Part shown: one piece after another, positions 11,701 through 22,300 of the stretch
Layout: every line of letters begins with the position of its first letter
Numbering within the stretch: the stretch's first letter is position 1
From: Undaria pinnatifida
Taxonomy: Eukaryota; Sar; Phaeophyceae; Laminariales; Alariaceae
Assembly: GCA_012845835.1 (NCBI GenBank)
Contig: JABAKD010000004.1
Location: 11,323,522-11,387,521 of the forward strand
Reading direction: 5' to 3'
DNA length: 64,000 nucleotides
Translations under genes and position numbers: made by a program
The notes under the pieces: model-generated
The model's input: only the letters and a program-made list of their open reading frames with translations
Told to the model about the DNA's origin: nothing
The model's database searches: none

Positions 11701-12714
11701 TCGTAGTCGCACATCCAAAACGTGTGTTTATATCACAGCACAAAGCGTCACTGCATGGACCACTTGTCCAACACCCGCTCACCCCGATGACGGGACTGCC
11801 CCGTACTCGTAGTCGTACATACATGAAGTGTGTTTGGCTGTACGTATGAAAAACGTGTGTTTATATCACAGCACAAAGCGTCACTGCATGGACCACTTGT
11901 CCAACACCCGCTCACCCCGATGACGGGACTGCCCCGTACTCGTAGTCGTACATACATGAAGTGTGTTTGGCTGTACGTATGAAAAAGAAATCGCATCACA
12001 CAGCGTCACTGCATAGGTCTACTCGTAGACCTGAGTACTTGTACAATTCCCGCTTATACCCCGATGACGGGACTGCCCCGTACACGTACTCGTACATGCA
12101 AAAGTGTGTTTGTACGCATGAAAAAGAAATCACAGCACACAACTGCTTAGACAACTAGTACAACATGCTTACCCCGACGACGGGACTGCCCTCCGTGACC
12201 ACCAAGGCGAACTTGAGTTTGTTCAGGCTACGCGTCCCCGAGCACAGCTTCAATACCGTGTGGTAGTTCGACCACGCTCGTGTAGCACACACATGCTACA
12301 GCAGACGTTGCAGACGGGCACACAAGGTCAAACGATGTAAATTTCAATGTGCATCATTATTGGAAACAGGATTCGCTTGAGTTCACCAACACCCAAAACC
12401 ACATGATGGTAGTCTATTGCGCACAACTTGCAGCACACTCAGCCAACACTCCACGCAGCACTACCCGAAATACAGGGTGTTATTCACAGTCGCAACTGGT
12501 AAGCGTACGCCCCGGTACACTGCTATATAAGGCCTACCGGCGGAATACCGACAACGAAGGGTAAGAGACAGTACCTGCTGTAAATATTGTTCGGTACTAC
12601 TCTATTACTGCTGCTATCAACACTATTACGACCGACGTGTACTGTGATTCCTGAAGAGGTTGCGCACCCTACTTGTACTCGTTAATACAAAGAGTTCATG
12701 TGGTTGTATGAAAA

Positions 12715-12978
12715 ATGAGTAACAGTAGTAGTACACCGCGTCACTACATGAACAACTCGCTAACCCCAATCACGGGACTGCTCTCCAGCATCACCCAGGT
12801 TAACTTCAGCTTCTGTTTACTGCTATATATCAACCTCCAGTGTGTACTGCGACTGGTGCTGAGTTATCATGCTGCTGTGTTATTTATCACTGCATGGACC
12901 ATTTTTACAACCCTGGCTGACCCCTGTGATGAGACTTTCCCGTTTTCATCGCGTCTTACATGTATAGATACCACGTAG
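12715..12978 (+). CDS. Satellite-borne 87-aa ORF, unit 2
   Basis: Same ORF as at 11437 with serine in place of asparagine near residue 6. It lies at the same place in its unit, downstream of the TATA-like box at about 12520. Coding status is unproven. Confidence 0.3.
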   Translation: MSNSSSTPRHYMNNSLTPITGLLSSITQVNFSFCLLLYINLQCVLRLVLSYHAAVLFITAWTIFTTLADPCDETFPFSSRLTCIDTT

Positions 12979-13859
12979 TCGTAGTCGCACATCCATGAAG
13001 TGTGTTTATATCACAGCACAAAGCGTCACTGCATGGACCACTTGTCCAACACCCGCTCACCCTGATGACGGGACTGCCCCGTACTCGTAGTCGTACATAC
13101 ATGAAGTGTGTTTGGCTGTACGTATGAAAAAGAAATCGCATCACACAGCGTCACTGCATAGGTCTACTCGTAGACCTGAGTACTTGTACAATTCCCGCTT
13201 ATACCCCGATGACGGGACTGCCCCGTACACGTACTCGTACATGCAAAAGTGTGTTTGTACGCATGAAAAAGAAATCACAGCACACAACTGCGTAAACAAC
13301 TAGTACAACATGCTTACCCCGACGACGGGACTGCCCTCCGTGACCACCAAGGCGAACTTGAGTTTGTTCAGGCTACGCGTCCCCAAGCACAGCTTCCACA
13401 CCGTGTGGTAGTTCGACCACGCTCGTGTAGCACACACATGCTACAGCAGACGTTGCAGTCAGGCACACAAGGTCAAACGGTGTAAATTTCAATGTGCATC
13501 ATTATTGGAAACAGGATTCGCTTGAGTTCACCAACACCCAAAACCACATAATGATAGTCTATTGCGCACAACTTGCAGCACACTCAGCCAACACTCCACG
13601 CAGCACTACCCGAAATACAGGGTGTTATTCACAGTCGCAACTGGTAAGCGTACGCCCCGGTACACTGCTATATAAGGCCTACCGGCGGAATACCGACAAC
13701 GAAGGGTAAGGGACAGTACCTGCTGTATATATTGTTCGGTACTACTCTATTACTGCTGCTATCAACACTATTACGACCGACGTGTACTGCGATTCCTGAA
13801 GAGGTTGCGCACCCTACTTGTACTCGTTAATACAAAGAGTTCATGTGGTTGTATGAAAA

Positions 13860-14123
13860 ATGAGTAACAGTAGTAGTACACCGCGTCACTACATGAACAA
13901 CTCGCTAACCCCAATCACGGGACTGCTCTCCAGCATCACCCAGGTTAACTTCAGCTTCTGTTTACTGCTATATATCAACCTCCAGTGTGTACTGCGACTG
14001 GTGCTGAGTTATCATGCTGCCGTGTTATTTATCACTGCATGGACCATTTTTACAACCCTGGCTGACCCCTGTGATGAGACTTTCCCGTTTTCATCGCGTC
14101 TTACATGTATAGATACCACGTAG
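13860..14123 (+). CDS. Satellite-borne 87-aa ORF, unit 3
   Basis: Same protein as in unit 2; a silent T-to-C change is visible in the alanine-rich stretch. It lies downstream of the TATA-like box at about 13665. Coding status is unproven. Confidence 0.3.
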   Translation: MSNSSSTPRHYMNNSLTPITGLLSSITQVNFSFCLLLYINLQCVLRLVLSYHAAVLFITAWTIFTTLADPCDETFPFSSRLTCIDTT

Positions 14124-14906
14124 TCGTAGTCGCACATCCAAAACGTGTGTTTATATCACAGCACAAAGCGTCACTGCATGGACCACTTGTCCAACACCCG
14201 CTCACCCCGATGACGGGACTGCCCCGTACTCGTAGTCGTACATACATGAAGTGTGTTTGGCTGTACGTATGAAAAAGAAATCGCATCACACAGCGTCACT
14301 GCATAGGTCTACTCGTAGACCTGAGCACTTGTACAATTCCCGCTTATACCCCGATGACGGGACTGCCCCGTACACGTACTCGTACATGCAAAAGTGTGTT
14401 TGTACGCATGAAAAAGAAATCACAGCACACAACTGCGTAGACAACTAGTACAACATGCTTACCCCAACGACGGGACTGCCCTCCGTGACCACCAAGGCGA
14501 ACTTGAGTTTGTTCAGGCTACGCGTCCCCAAGCACAGCTTCCACACCGTGTGGTAGTTCGACCACGCTCGTGCAGCACGCACATGCTACAGCAGACGTTG
14601 CAGACAGACACACAAGGTCAAACGATGTAAATTTCAATGTGCATCATTATTGGAAACAGGATTCGCTTGAGTTCACCAACACCCAAAACCACATATTGGT
14701 AGTCTATTGCGCACAACTTGCAGCACACTCAGCCAACACTCCACGCAGCACTACCGAAAATACAGGGTGTTGACATCTGGTGTTTCACCTTTGTCGCACG
14801 GCGCTGAACACACTGACAACGGGAAACTCTCAACATCATCAGATTCAGTAGTATAGTAGCTGACAGCAAACATCAAATTCCAACAACACGAAGGAATTAA
14901 ACTCAC

Positions 14907-15397
14907 GTTTCGTCAAGCTCTCAGCTCCTTTGTTAGGGACGCCGATCGAAGGTGAATCACAGGTGTCCGCGTCACACCAGTCACACACACGAGGGTTGTC
15001 GCCGCTTCCCCAGTGCTTCTTGTTAAGGTTACATGAAAAGCTTGGCACGTGGAAGGCTCGTCACTCCTGCAGGTGTCGCAGACAGCGTACTGGGAACTCC
15101 TGTTTTTCCTTTTCCGTGCGATGAGGAAGCCGTCACAACCCTTGCTCGGGCACGGCCAATCAGGATTGCCAAAAGAAGCTGAGTCCCGTTCTTGCCCAAC
15201 CAGCTTCCACACGCCTGATCCTGAACCTCCACCACCCCCACTGTTGGCGGAGCCTCCTCCCGCACTAGCCTTGGTCCGCTTCGCAAATTTCAACTTCAAA
15301 TTGTTATTGCTGATCCGGCAAATTTCAAATTCAAATTGTTTGCAGCCGTCAACGGCAATTCCCTCCCAACAGCCAGCAATTGGCCAACTTCAAAAGT
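14907..15397 (-). pseudogene. Zinc-ribbon protein exon with probable frameshift
   Basis: On the minus strand an open stretch begins after a possible acceptor near 15398. It contains a WPIAGCWEGIAVDGCKQFEF block, a Gly/Ser linker, and then WPCPSKGCDGFLIARKRKN with a following CDTC, a CxxxxC-to-CxxC zinc-ribbon arrangement. A second ribbon-like set (SCNLNKKHWG then VCDWCDADTC) is in another frame, so one base has probably been gained or lost near 15035. The exon ends at a strong donor, GTGAGT, at 14901-14906. It reads as part of a multi-exon gene or a domesticated or broken transposon protein. The family is not identified; zinc ribbons of this type bind nucleic acid or protein. Confidence 0.45.
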
Positions 15398-15644
15398 AAA
15401 AGTACAAAAAAGAAGTTGCTGAAAAAGCAAAATAAAAATATCAGAGCAAGCAGTAAAGATGAGAGAATGAGAGCTAAGTAAGAATGAGACTAGTAAAAGC
15501 AAGGAAAGCAAGGAACTTCGGGACGGTTCTTTTCCCCAGCAACTAATTTTTTTTTCGGCAATTACGGGCTGAGAACGGCTGAGAGAGGGGAGGATATGCC
15601 GAGCGAGACGTCCGAGGGGGGCGAGGTCTAGGTATATAGTTTTA

Positions 15645-15775
15645 TGGTGGGGTGACAAATGCCACGCTCCGATTAAAAAATCAGCTACTACAACAGCAGC
15701 CACACGCGCATACAGCTGCAGGCTGCTGCTGCTAGGGGGCTAGACTGCTGCTGGGCGGCAGGATTAGCGTGGTGC
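15645..15775 (+). repeat. Second copy of the 9595-9735 repeat
   Basis: It shares GTGGGGTGACAAATG, the CACGCTCCGAT(C/T) block and the CTGCTGGGCGGCAG end with 9595-9735, at about 80% identity by eye. Confidence 0.75.
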
Positions 15776-15779
15776 TCTG

Positions 15780-16374
15780 TGCAAAAAGAGGGAAAGAAAC
15801 GTGTACCCTCTACGAGCAGGAAAGTCCGGTTTGCATCAGAGTTTTACGTACGTACACGGGGATGGGGGATGCAGAAACCCAATGTTGCGGAAACCCGGGG
15901 ATTTGCCATTTAAGTGTGCCCAAGGCCAAAAAAGTTCAAAAGCTTGCCACGCGCGACACACTGCACGGATCGCGCCCAAACCTCCAGCAACATGAGCCCG
16001 GCGGTCGAATTGTGCCCACCCCATCCGACGTTTGGGACAAAGATGCGAGCACGAAAAGATGTGCCCGAAGAAAAAAAACAAATCACAATTACACGTATAC
16101 ATATTCCTCTGTGAACGTAAAGAGTCGACCATGCTATAATATATTGCATGCTCTTTTCTGATGCCTGGTGGTGCCAGTTGGGTGTAGGATGGCTCACGGG
16201 GGAAGATAGCTCTCGATATACCTGACGGGCCGCCATCAGGCGGAGAAGAGAAGGTAGATAGAAAAATGTTAAGGTCTTGGAGTAAAAGTTCTCGTACTCC
16301 AAAGTCGACCCAATCAATCAATCAATCGATGTAGACTCTAGAGTCGCAGACGACTAGAAGAGCACTATTATAGT

Positions 16375-16408
<34 letters not shown>

Positions 16409-16729
16409 TCCTAGTGATATTATACTACTACAAACTAAAAAAACGACTGAGCCAAATGGGGCTCCACTCGAAGACATCGAAGATTGGGACAGTCAATCAT
16501 ATCATCACCGGTTCTACTCTTCTTCTACCACCTCCTCCGTTGATTCTGTGCAGTGACACACGTCAGATATTGGTACGTCCAAACAGTGACAATCCCACAC
16601 GTACGTACTAAGTCACTCGTTGTGGGCGTGACAAAAACTCGGCAGTGGAAATAGTACGGTCGGGCACTGACTGACTGACTCTGTCAGTATCGATTATACT
16701 GTTTGGTAAGAAATCAGTCAGTAGTCTAT
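15780..16729. other. Unassigned stretch with microsatellite
   Basis: Two overlapping minus-strand ORFs (about 135-160 codons, 15836-16321) show no motif. A (TAC)n run lies at about 16375-16405. The segment 16160-16320 is a diverged third relative of the duplication at 16730-16920. Confidence 0.4.
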
Positions 16730-16980
16730 ACATGCCGTGATCGATTTTCAGATGCCCGGATGGAGTAGGTAAGTTGGTTCACGGGGAGATGGCTCTCGGC
16801 ACCCGACGTCATACTGCCGTGCGTGTTAAGAAACCAGTAAGTATACCGTGATCGACTTTCAACTGCCTGGATGGAGTAGGTAGGGTGGTTCACGGGGAGA
16901 GATGGCTCTCGGCACCCGCCGAGCCGCCATCATCATGGAAAATAGAAGATAGGTAAAGGAATATAATTGCACAACGTATC
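16730..16980 (+). repeat. Local duplication of about 110 bp
   Basis: Two units share CCGTGATCGA(T/C)TTTCA, GGATGGAGTAGGTA and GTTCACGGGGAGA followed by ATGGCTCTCGGCACCCG. A more diverged relative at 16160-16320 keeps the GTACTCCAAA tail. Confidence 0.8.
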
Positions 16981-17089
16981 GTACTCCAAAATAGGCTCGC
17001 AAATGAAACCCACGCACTGACTGGAAGACCACTGAGCCTAATAATGGCGCTCAACTCGAACATACTCGAACATACCAGGGTATGTCATG

Positions 17090-17135
17090 AAAATTAAAAT
17101 ACACTCCAGCTGTGAGATCGAAGATTTTGTCGAAC
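17090..17135 (-). repeat. Very short RepC 3'-end fragment
   Basis: About 45 bp read AAAATACACTCCAGCTGTGA and continue with the RepC terminal block; everything upstream is missing. Confidence 0.7.
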
Positions 17136-17948
17136 ATATATAATGTATCATATGGAGATGAGGACCTCCAATCATATACCAGGTATATTGATTTATATTC
17201 CTATAGCCTAGATTATAATCCAAACTCAAAAAAGCAGAATCTACAGCTTCAAACAAAGTACAAAGGTCGTCGACTCGTGTCGAATTGTGCTCGGAGCACG
17301 ATTATCATCAAATGCTACACTTCTACCTATCTTCTCTTTTTTGCCTGATGATGCCTCGTCGGGTACTCAGAGCAATCTCCCCTTGAGCCATCCTTCGCCA
17401 GGCACCTGATAGTCCATCATACCGGACTGCGGCAGTACACTGGCCGAGCTACGCTTGACCAATAGTTTTGCTCCCCGGGGGGGGTTGGAGGCTCCGCCAT
17501 TAAGTAAGAATCGATCCAGATATCTCGTGCACACGGCGCGCCCAAGGATGGAGACGTCATTCGTCGGCCTCGCGCTGGAGGAGCATATTATAGGCCACAT
17601 CAGGAAAGCTACCATGAAAGCCCCTTCAGAAATCGAAATATAGCTTGCGCTGCCGGGGTTGTAATGTAGACCACTGATAGGGACAGCCTACGCTATACCT
17701 ACAATGGGACCTGAAGGGTGCGCCAGCTAGCGTTGGGCTGCGAAAGCAACTGAGTTAAATCGACACACGACGCGTATGAAAATACGTGGAAGTGTCGTGA
17801 GCTAAAGCTTTATTTTTCCCCATCCGCCGGAGGATAAAAAAAATATAGATAGACTAAAGACTATAATATCCAAATTCTGCAACAGCAGCAAGAACCGTGA
17901 GGGCTTGGAAAGCTCACAGGGACGCAAAACGCAACACGGCCAGCTCCC

Positions 17949-19019
17949 ATGATGTACATAGATCAGCGCCGGGCTAGGAAAGACCTAGGACCCGCGCGTT
18001 CCAGGCACAGGGACGCCTTGAGAGCATGGAGGCGCTCTGGGATCTTGCTGCATGGTGGCACGAGCTGCAGCTCACAAAACAGATGTTTTTGGACCGCCGG
18101 ATTACTTGATGAAATGGAGGCGACATGCTGGAGGCGAGAAAGATTGGGTTTTTTATGGGTTTTTTTGGATGATGAGGTGGAAACGGTCGAAAAGGGGGAT
18201 CCGGTGGTGGAAGAACAAGAGCGTCTGTTACTGGGGCTACAGCCTCCGTCGCCAATATCGACACCGCCGCCGCCGCTGCTGCTCCCGCCCGCGGCGAAAG
18301 CAAAAAAGCTTCCGCTGGAGCAAGTTGAGGTGCGAGGAAACCAGCAAAAGGAAAAAAAGAGATGTGGGAAAATTTTGGTTTTGGTGGGTGAGGTGTCAGA
18401 TTGCGGGGATGGAGCAAAGGAAGAAGAAGGACCAGTTGATTTCTGGGACAAAAGGGACAGCAACGAAAAGCAGTGGTGGCACGAGCTGGTTTTGGCGCAG
18501 TCGTTATTTAAAGAGCTGAAGCAGTCGCCGAATCAGCAGCAGCAGCAGCAGCCAGAGCTATTTGGTGCTGGCACCCCAACCTCATGGCCATCCCAACAGG
18601 CGCCGCTACCGCCGCAGCAGTCAGTGGAAGCGCCTTGCTCTCGCCATCGGAAGAACTTGGCGGAGATTAGCACGGAGAGGTGGTGGGTGGTATCTGAGAA
18701 CATGGTTGAGGTTGGAAGAGCGATGGCATGTGATGGGGAAAAAGGGATGATGGGGTCTATGCAGATGGACAAACAGAAAGAGCTGCTTCAGCAGCAGCTG
18801 CAGCAGCATCAGCCACAGCTACCTGGTGCTGCCGTTCCGGACCCGTGGCCACCCCCATGTCGGCAGATTTCGATGAAAGCAACAGCGAGCGGGAGGTCGG
18901 AAGGCATGATTTCCAGGTTTTTGTTCTGGAAGACAGAGCAACAACAGGGTCGTTTGCGTTGGGAAAAATGCAAAGCGAAGGGAGATCAGAGCGGTAGGGT
19001 GGAGGATGGGAGCGTTTGA
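17949..19019 (+). CDS. Gln-rich 356-aa ORF, possibly gag-like
   Basis: The longest ATG ORF of this region encodes a low-complexity protein: a basic N-terminus, a proline run (about residues 103-115), a KEEEGP acidic patch, poly-Q (about 197-202) and a second Q-rich block (about 278-290). The word WWHEL occurs in this frame near residue 177 and once more in a different frame near 18055, inside an ATG-started stretch (18026) reading MEALWDLAAWWHELQLTKQM. That implies an ancestral internal repeat and a frameshift near 18110, so the true N-terminus may be MEALWDL. No domain is recognised. It could be a capsid-like mobile-element protein or a chance ORF in GC-rich DNA. Confidence 0.4.
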   Translation: MMYIDQRRARKDLGPARSRHRDALRAWRRSGILLHGGTSCSSQNRCFWTAGLLDEMEATCWRRERLGFLWVFLDDEVETVEKGDPVVEEQERLLLGLQPPSPISTPPPPLLLPPAAKAKKLPLEQVEVRGNQQKEKKRCGKILVLVGEVSDCGDGAKEEEGPVDFWDKRDSNEKQWWHELVLAQSLFKELKQSPNQQQQQQPELFGAGTPTSWPSQQAPLPPQQSVEAPCSRHRKNLAEISTERWWVVSENMVEVGRAMACDGEKGMMGSMQMDKQKELLQQQLQQHQPQLPGAAVPDPWPPPCRQISMKATASGRSEGMISRFLFWKTEQQQGRLRWEKCKAKGDQSGRVEDGSV

Positions 19020-19309
19020 AAGCGGGAAAGCATTGGTACGGAGTGGTCCTCGGCAAGACCCGTGGGTCTGAGGTGTGAACCAGCTTACGGACCTCCCACT
19101 CCGCCGCGGCGAACATGTGTACGCGGAAAGAGGTCACCTCCTACGAGGTCCGAGATGGAGAGGAAGGTATTATTTTCAAGTACTACAGCAACAAACAGAG
19201 TTTTCGGAAAATAAATTGAACAGTAGTGTTATCAAAACATGCTTGTTAGTCGAATTACTCTGCTAGCCCAATACCACCCTTAAGCCAGTTCCTAGGGTCT
19301 GCTAGTATG

Positions 19310-19515
19310 ACATTTTTCTTTCTTTTCTTTTTCTTTTTTCTTTTTTTTTATTCTTCTTTTTTCCTTGCCTTGCTTCCTCTTCTTGTCTTGTATTTCCTTG
19401 CTTTTCTTGCTTTCCTTGTCTTTTTCTTGTCTTTCCTTGCCTTTTTCGTTTTGTTTCGTTTCTTCTCTTGAAGGACTTTTCTTTCCTTTCCTTTATCTTC
19501 TTTATTATTTTTTGG
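19310..19515 (+). repeat. Pyrimidine-rich tract
   Basis: About 200 bp consist almost only of T and C, in TTTCTTTTC and CCTTGC(C/T)TT words, directly upstream of the next RepH copy. No gene in it. Confidence 0.85.
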
Positions 19516-19544
19516 TATATTTTCTCTAACTGACTTACGCCTGT

Positions 19545-20035
19545 CGTGTGTGTGTGTATTCTACCGTTCTTCTACTCGTCGACATCCCGCACACCCAGTG
19601 TCCGTACTGATTCTTCACCCTCTAGAAAGATCAGCTCTGTGGTCACAAGCTACGACACAGAGATAATGCATCGTAATGCATTCGACAACGCAATGTCATG
19701 CCCTAGTACTGGGTACGACAGGCACAACATACATACGTCAGCAACAAAAATACATTGGAAGAGAGAATACGAAATAAACAAAAACAAAAACAAAAACAAA
19801 AATAAAATAATAATAAGAAAACAAATAAAACAAAGATAAAAATAAAACAAAAATGAAACAAACAAAATGAAGGGGAAATCGAAGAAACAACCCAACCGGA
19901 AAGGAGAGCCAAAGCTCGGAAAAGAAACATAATAAAATAAAATAAAAAAAATTATAGTGAAACCAAAATAAGATAATCCGAACACGAGCCAAAAACCTGG
20001 ACACGCAAGGAGGGAACAAAAGGGAAAAAAAATAC
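19545..20035 (+). repeat. RepH copy 5 with A-rich companion
   Basis: Matches 4325-4805 but lacks about 14 bases (the CTTCACATTAAACC word) after the TG run, and carries a two-base CT insertion near 19622. Confidence 0.88.
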
Positions 20036-20049
20036 CCCAGAAAAAGAAG

Positions 20050-20460
20050 AAAAGTGCTACGTACCTACTAGTCGGCCTGGTACCTTGCTACCCTGTCTGC
20101 CATCTCCTTCCTGCCTTCGTCCACCGCGGTCTCCCTTCTACTCCTCCTGTTGCCCCCCCTGCCCCCACTCCCTTGGGCGGCTTTCCTTCTACTCCTCCTG
20201 TTTCCCCCCCTCCCCCCTTTGTGTTCTTCTCATTAAACCAAAATAACTTGTAAAAGAGAGAAACAACGAAAGAAACCAAGACAAAACAAACAAATAAAAT
20301 AATAAAATAAAAGGGGAGCCAAAGCTCGGGAGATAGAAACATACCCCGAGCATGAGCCAAAGTGGACATGCAAGGGGGAAAGAAAGGGAAAAAAATACCC
20401 CGGAAAAAGGAAACAAGTAAAAGAAGGAAGACTGGGAGGGCCAAATAAAACAGGCTCGTC
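20050..20460 (-). repeat. Gly-rich gag-like fragment plus A-rich unit (copy 2, uninterrupted)
   Basis: Same unit as 7120-7700 but without the RepH insert; the single GACATG at 20365-20370 marks the empty site. The minus strand gives GGVEG-type glycine repeats, then an arginine-rich stretch and AD(R)VARYQAD-like words. Confidence 0.7.
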
Positions 20461-20624
20461 ACCTACCCACCATGCAAGACTCCTTTCATAAGGATAAGAA
20501 GGGGAAAGAAAAAATAGGAAGAAAATAAATAAATTCACGGGAAAATCAAAGTACCAAGACATCACATTCCGAGCAGCCGCAGCAGTTGGCGGTACGAGTG
20601 GCATAGATAGAAAGGTTCCACCTA

Positions 20625-20880
20625 CTAGTCGGCCTGGTACCTTGCTACCCTGTCTGCGGTCTCCTTCCTACTTTCATCTACCGCGGTTTCCCTTCTACTC
20701 CTCCTGTCCCCCCCCCTGCCCCCATACCCTTGTGCGGTGTTCCTGTTACCCCTCCTGCTGCCCCCCCTCCCCCCGTTCCCTTCGACACCACCCACGGCGG
20801 ATGCGCGGCGCTGTCTACTCAGCTTTGCCTCATTCTCGTGCCACCTGCCCATGAACCGTTCAGCTGCTTCGAGGACTTGC
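20625..20880 (-). pseudogene. Arg/Gly-rich gag-like fragment
   Basis: On the minus strand one frame is open upstream of and across ERFMGRWHENEAKLSRQRRA, then glycine and arginine-rich repeats (GNGGRGG, GYGGRGGDRRSRR), and ends ADRVARYQAD before a TAG. The helical start and RGG-type tail resemble nucleic-acid-binding gag-like proteins of retroelements. The fragment is repeated at 20050 and 7120 in shorter form, which supports a mobile-element origin. No protease or polymerase follows. Confidence 0.4.
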
Positions 20881-20889
20881 GTATGCGTA

Positions 20890-21240
20890 GTGATGGATAT
20901 TACGTGTAATATAGTCTATACGTGGTAGTCTTCCTTGGGTGGCAATCGGAATATTTGGTTTCTCCAGGCGAGTGTCATATATTATAAAAAATGAAAATAC
21001 ACTCCAGCTGTGAGATCGAAGATTTCGTCGAAACTCATCTTTGCAAGCTGTGTGTGATACTCCGATCGTTATACTCGGAGTATTATATATCACGGACTTG
21101 ATTATGCGAGTTAATGTGAGAACAACAACAACAATATACGTGGTAGTCTTCCTTGGGTGGCAATCGGAATATTTGGTTTCTCCAAGCGTCAGTAATGAGA
21201 CGTATGCACCGGCATGGACCTGGCACATCGTGGACTGACT
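20890..21240 (-). repeat. TTG repeat fragments with a RepC 3'-end fragment between them
   Basis: The segment with ACGTGGTAGTCTTCCTTGGG occurs twice (about 20918 and 21139). Between the two lies a RepC terminal fragment (about 20985-21070, minus orientation). Both TTG repeat pieces are in minus orientation and match 22790-23110 and 47640-47990. Confidence 0.75.
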
Positions 21241-21244
21241 CCCG

Positions 21245-21413
21245 GTTTCACTTTTTATATGTTTCTGGTGGAGGCATGAAATGCGTCAGCTGTGATAGTC
21301 TATGCGTGTACTGACTTGGGTTGTGTGTGTGTGTTTTTCCTGGGGTATACCTCAGCTCCAGAGTGACTAGAGCCTGTCCTGTGACCACGGATTTGATTAT
21401 GCGAGTTAATATT

Positions 21414-21440
<27 letters not shown>
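21245..21440 (-). repeat. TTG repeat, 5' part
   Basis: Reverse-strand copy of the segment that elsewhere runs from the TTG run through GTGGTCACAGGACAGGCTCC and GCTGAGGAATACCCC to the TATAAAAGTGAAA(T/C) word. It meets the CAA microsatellite at 21417. Confidence 0.8.
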
Positions 21441-21449
<9 letters not shown>

Positions 21450-21452
21450 ACG

Positions 21453-21493
<41 letters not shown>

Positions 21494-21515
21494 AACAATA
21501 CTACAATAACAACAA
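21415..21515 (+). repeat. CAA microsatellite
   Basis: About 100 bp of (CAA)n with a few CGA and TAA interruptions. It is the expanded version of the TTG run that starts every TTG repeat (here on the other strand). Confidence 0.95.
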
Positions 21516-21689
21516 TACTACAATGGATATAATTAGCGGTTAATACTCTGGCAATGAAGCGGTAACTACAGAAGTGCTGGATTTGTGTATCGAGGGACCA
21601 GCGATTGTTGGTGGTGACGTTTGCCGAGGATATGATAGCCCTCACCTGCGATAGACGGATTTCTATCGTATAGTCTATATTATTATAAA

Positions 21690-21790
21690 AATTAAAATAC
21701 ACTCCAGCTGTGAGATCGAAGATTTCGTCGAAACTCATCTTTGCAAGCTGTGTGTGATACTCCGATCGCGCGCATTACGAGTTGTGTGTT
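21690..21790 (-). repeat. RepC 3'-end fragment
   Basis: About 100 bp from AAAATACACTCCAGCTGTGA through TGATACTCCGATCGCGCGCA match the RepC terminus. It adjoins the mariner-like region. Confidence 0.85.
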
Positions 21791-21794
21791 ATAC

Positions 21795-21850
21795 CGAACC
21801 GTTTTTTTTATTGGTCCCGAACCGTTTTTTTTATTGGTTCCGCCGCACTG
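21795..21850 (+). repeat. Short direct repeat, possible element end
   Basis: The 21-base word CCGAACCG + T8 + ATTGG occurs twice in tandem, 29 bases apart, after a TATA dinucleotide pair. It may be one terminus of the mariner-like element but has no inverted counterpart at 22440-22509. Confidence 0.5.
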
Positions 21851-21984
21851 CTGCGCAGCGCGCAGAACAGGGGTCTTTCTGAACACACACCAGCAAGGTG
21901 CAGCCCACAACAGCAGACCGCGCCCGATCTCACCACCCCAACTTTGGAGCTCCGGTCGAACACCTTCCCAACTGCTGTTGAGCC

Positions 21985-22300
21985 ATGTCCGCTGCTGGGA
22001 GTGCCTCTCAAGGGACGAAACGCAAGAATTTCAGCGTTTTGGAGAGAGAAGAGGTGATTCGCCACCTTCTCGCCAACAGCAAAGACGGGGTACTGCGGCA
22101 CGGTGCGTATGTGGAAGCCGCGGAGAAGTACGGGTGCAGCTGGAAGACGATAAAGGGAGTGTGGGCGAAGCATGAGCAGCGGGAGGCAGCTGGAGACCCC
22201 AGTGCGTACATCGGAAACAACCGCAAGGGCAAAAGCGGCAGAAAGGGCATCGACCTTGAGGACCTGCGTACCCGCGTGCGGGACATTCCGATGAACGAAC
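21985..22300 (+). pseudogene. Mariner-like transposase, N-terminal helix-turn-helix fragment
   Basis: From an ATG at 21985, about 105 codons encode TKRKNFSVLEREEVIRHLL, then AAEKYGCSWKTIKGVWAKHE, a KGKSGRKG motif and DLRTRVRDIPMNER. This order of a helix-turn-helix DNA-binding domain, a second helix-turn-helix, and a GRK-type basic linker is that of mariner-like transposases from oomycetes and plants (known family). Sequence similarity ends abruptly at about 22300 and the catalytic DDE/D region is absent. It is therefore a dead fragment, probably the remnant of an internally deleted element with the terminal repeat at 22440-22509. Confidence 0.7.

Larger units (their letters stand above)
11204..14771 (+). 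repeat. Higher-order satellite, three units (1278, 1145, 1145 bp)
   Basis: Units begin at 11204, 12482 and 13627 with ATTCACAGTC(A/G)CAACTGG, and the array stops at a unit border (14771). Unit 1 is longer because a roughly 130-bp sub-block around 11719-11970 is doubled. Inside each unit the motif ACGGGACTGC, preceded by CCC and a short variable word, recurs four or five times at roughly 130-250 bp spacing, so the unit was itself built from a smaller ancestral repeat. Each unit also has a TATA-like box in CTGCTATATAAGG and the same 87-codon ORF. Units differ at few positions, implying recent amplification or homogenisation. Confidence 0.93.

Noticed and set aside
11204..14771. CRISPR-like array from recurring ACGGGACTGC motif
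   Set aside because: Spacing is large and uneven, 'spacers' are themselves repeated, and the genome is eukaryotic; it is a higher-order satellite.
15836..16321. 161- and 135-codon overlapping minus ORFs
   Set aside because: Overlapping frames of similar length without motifs suggest chance open frames.
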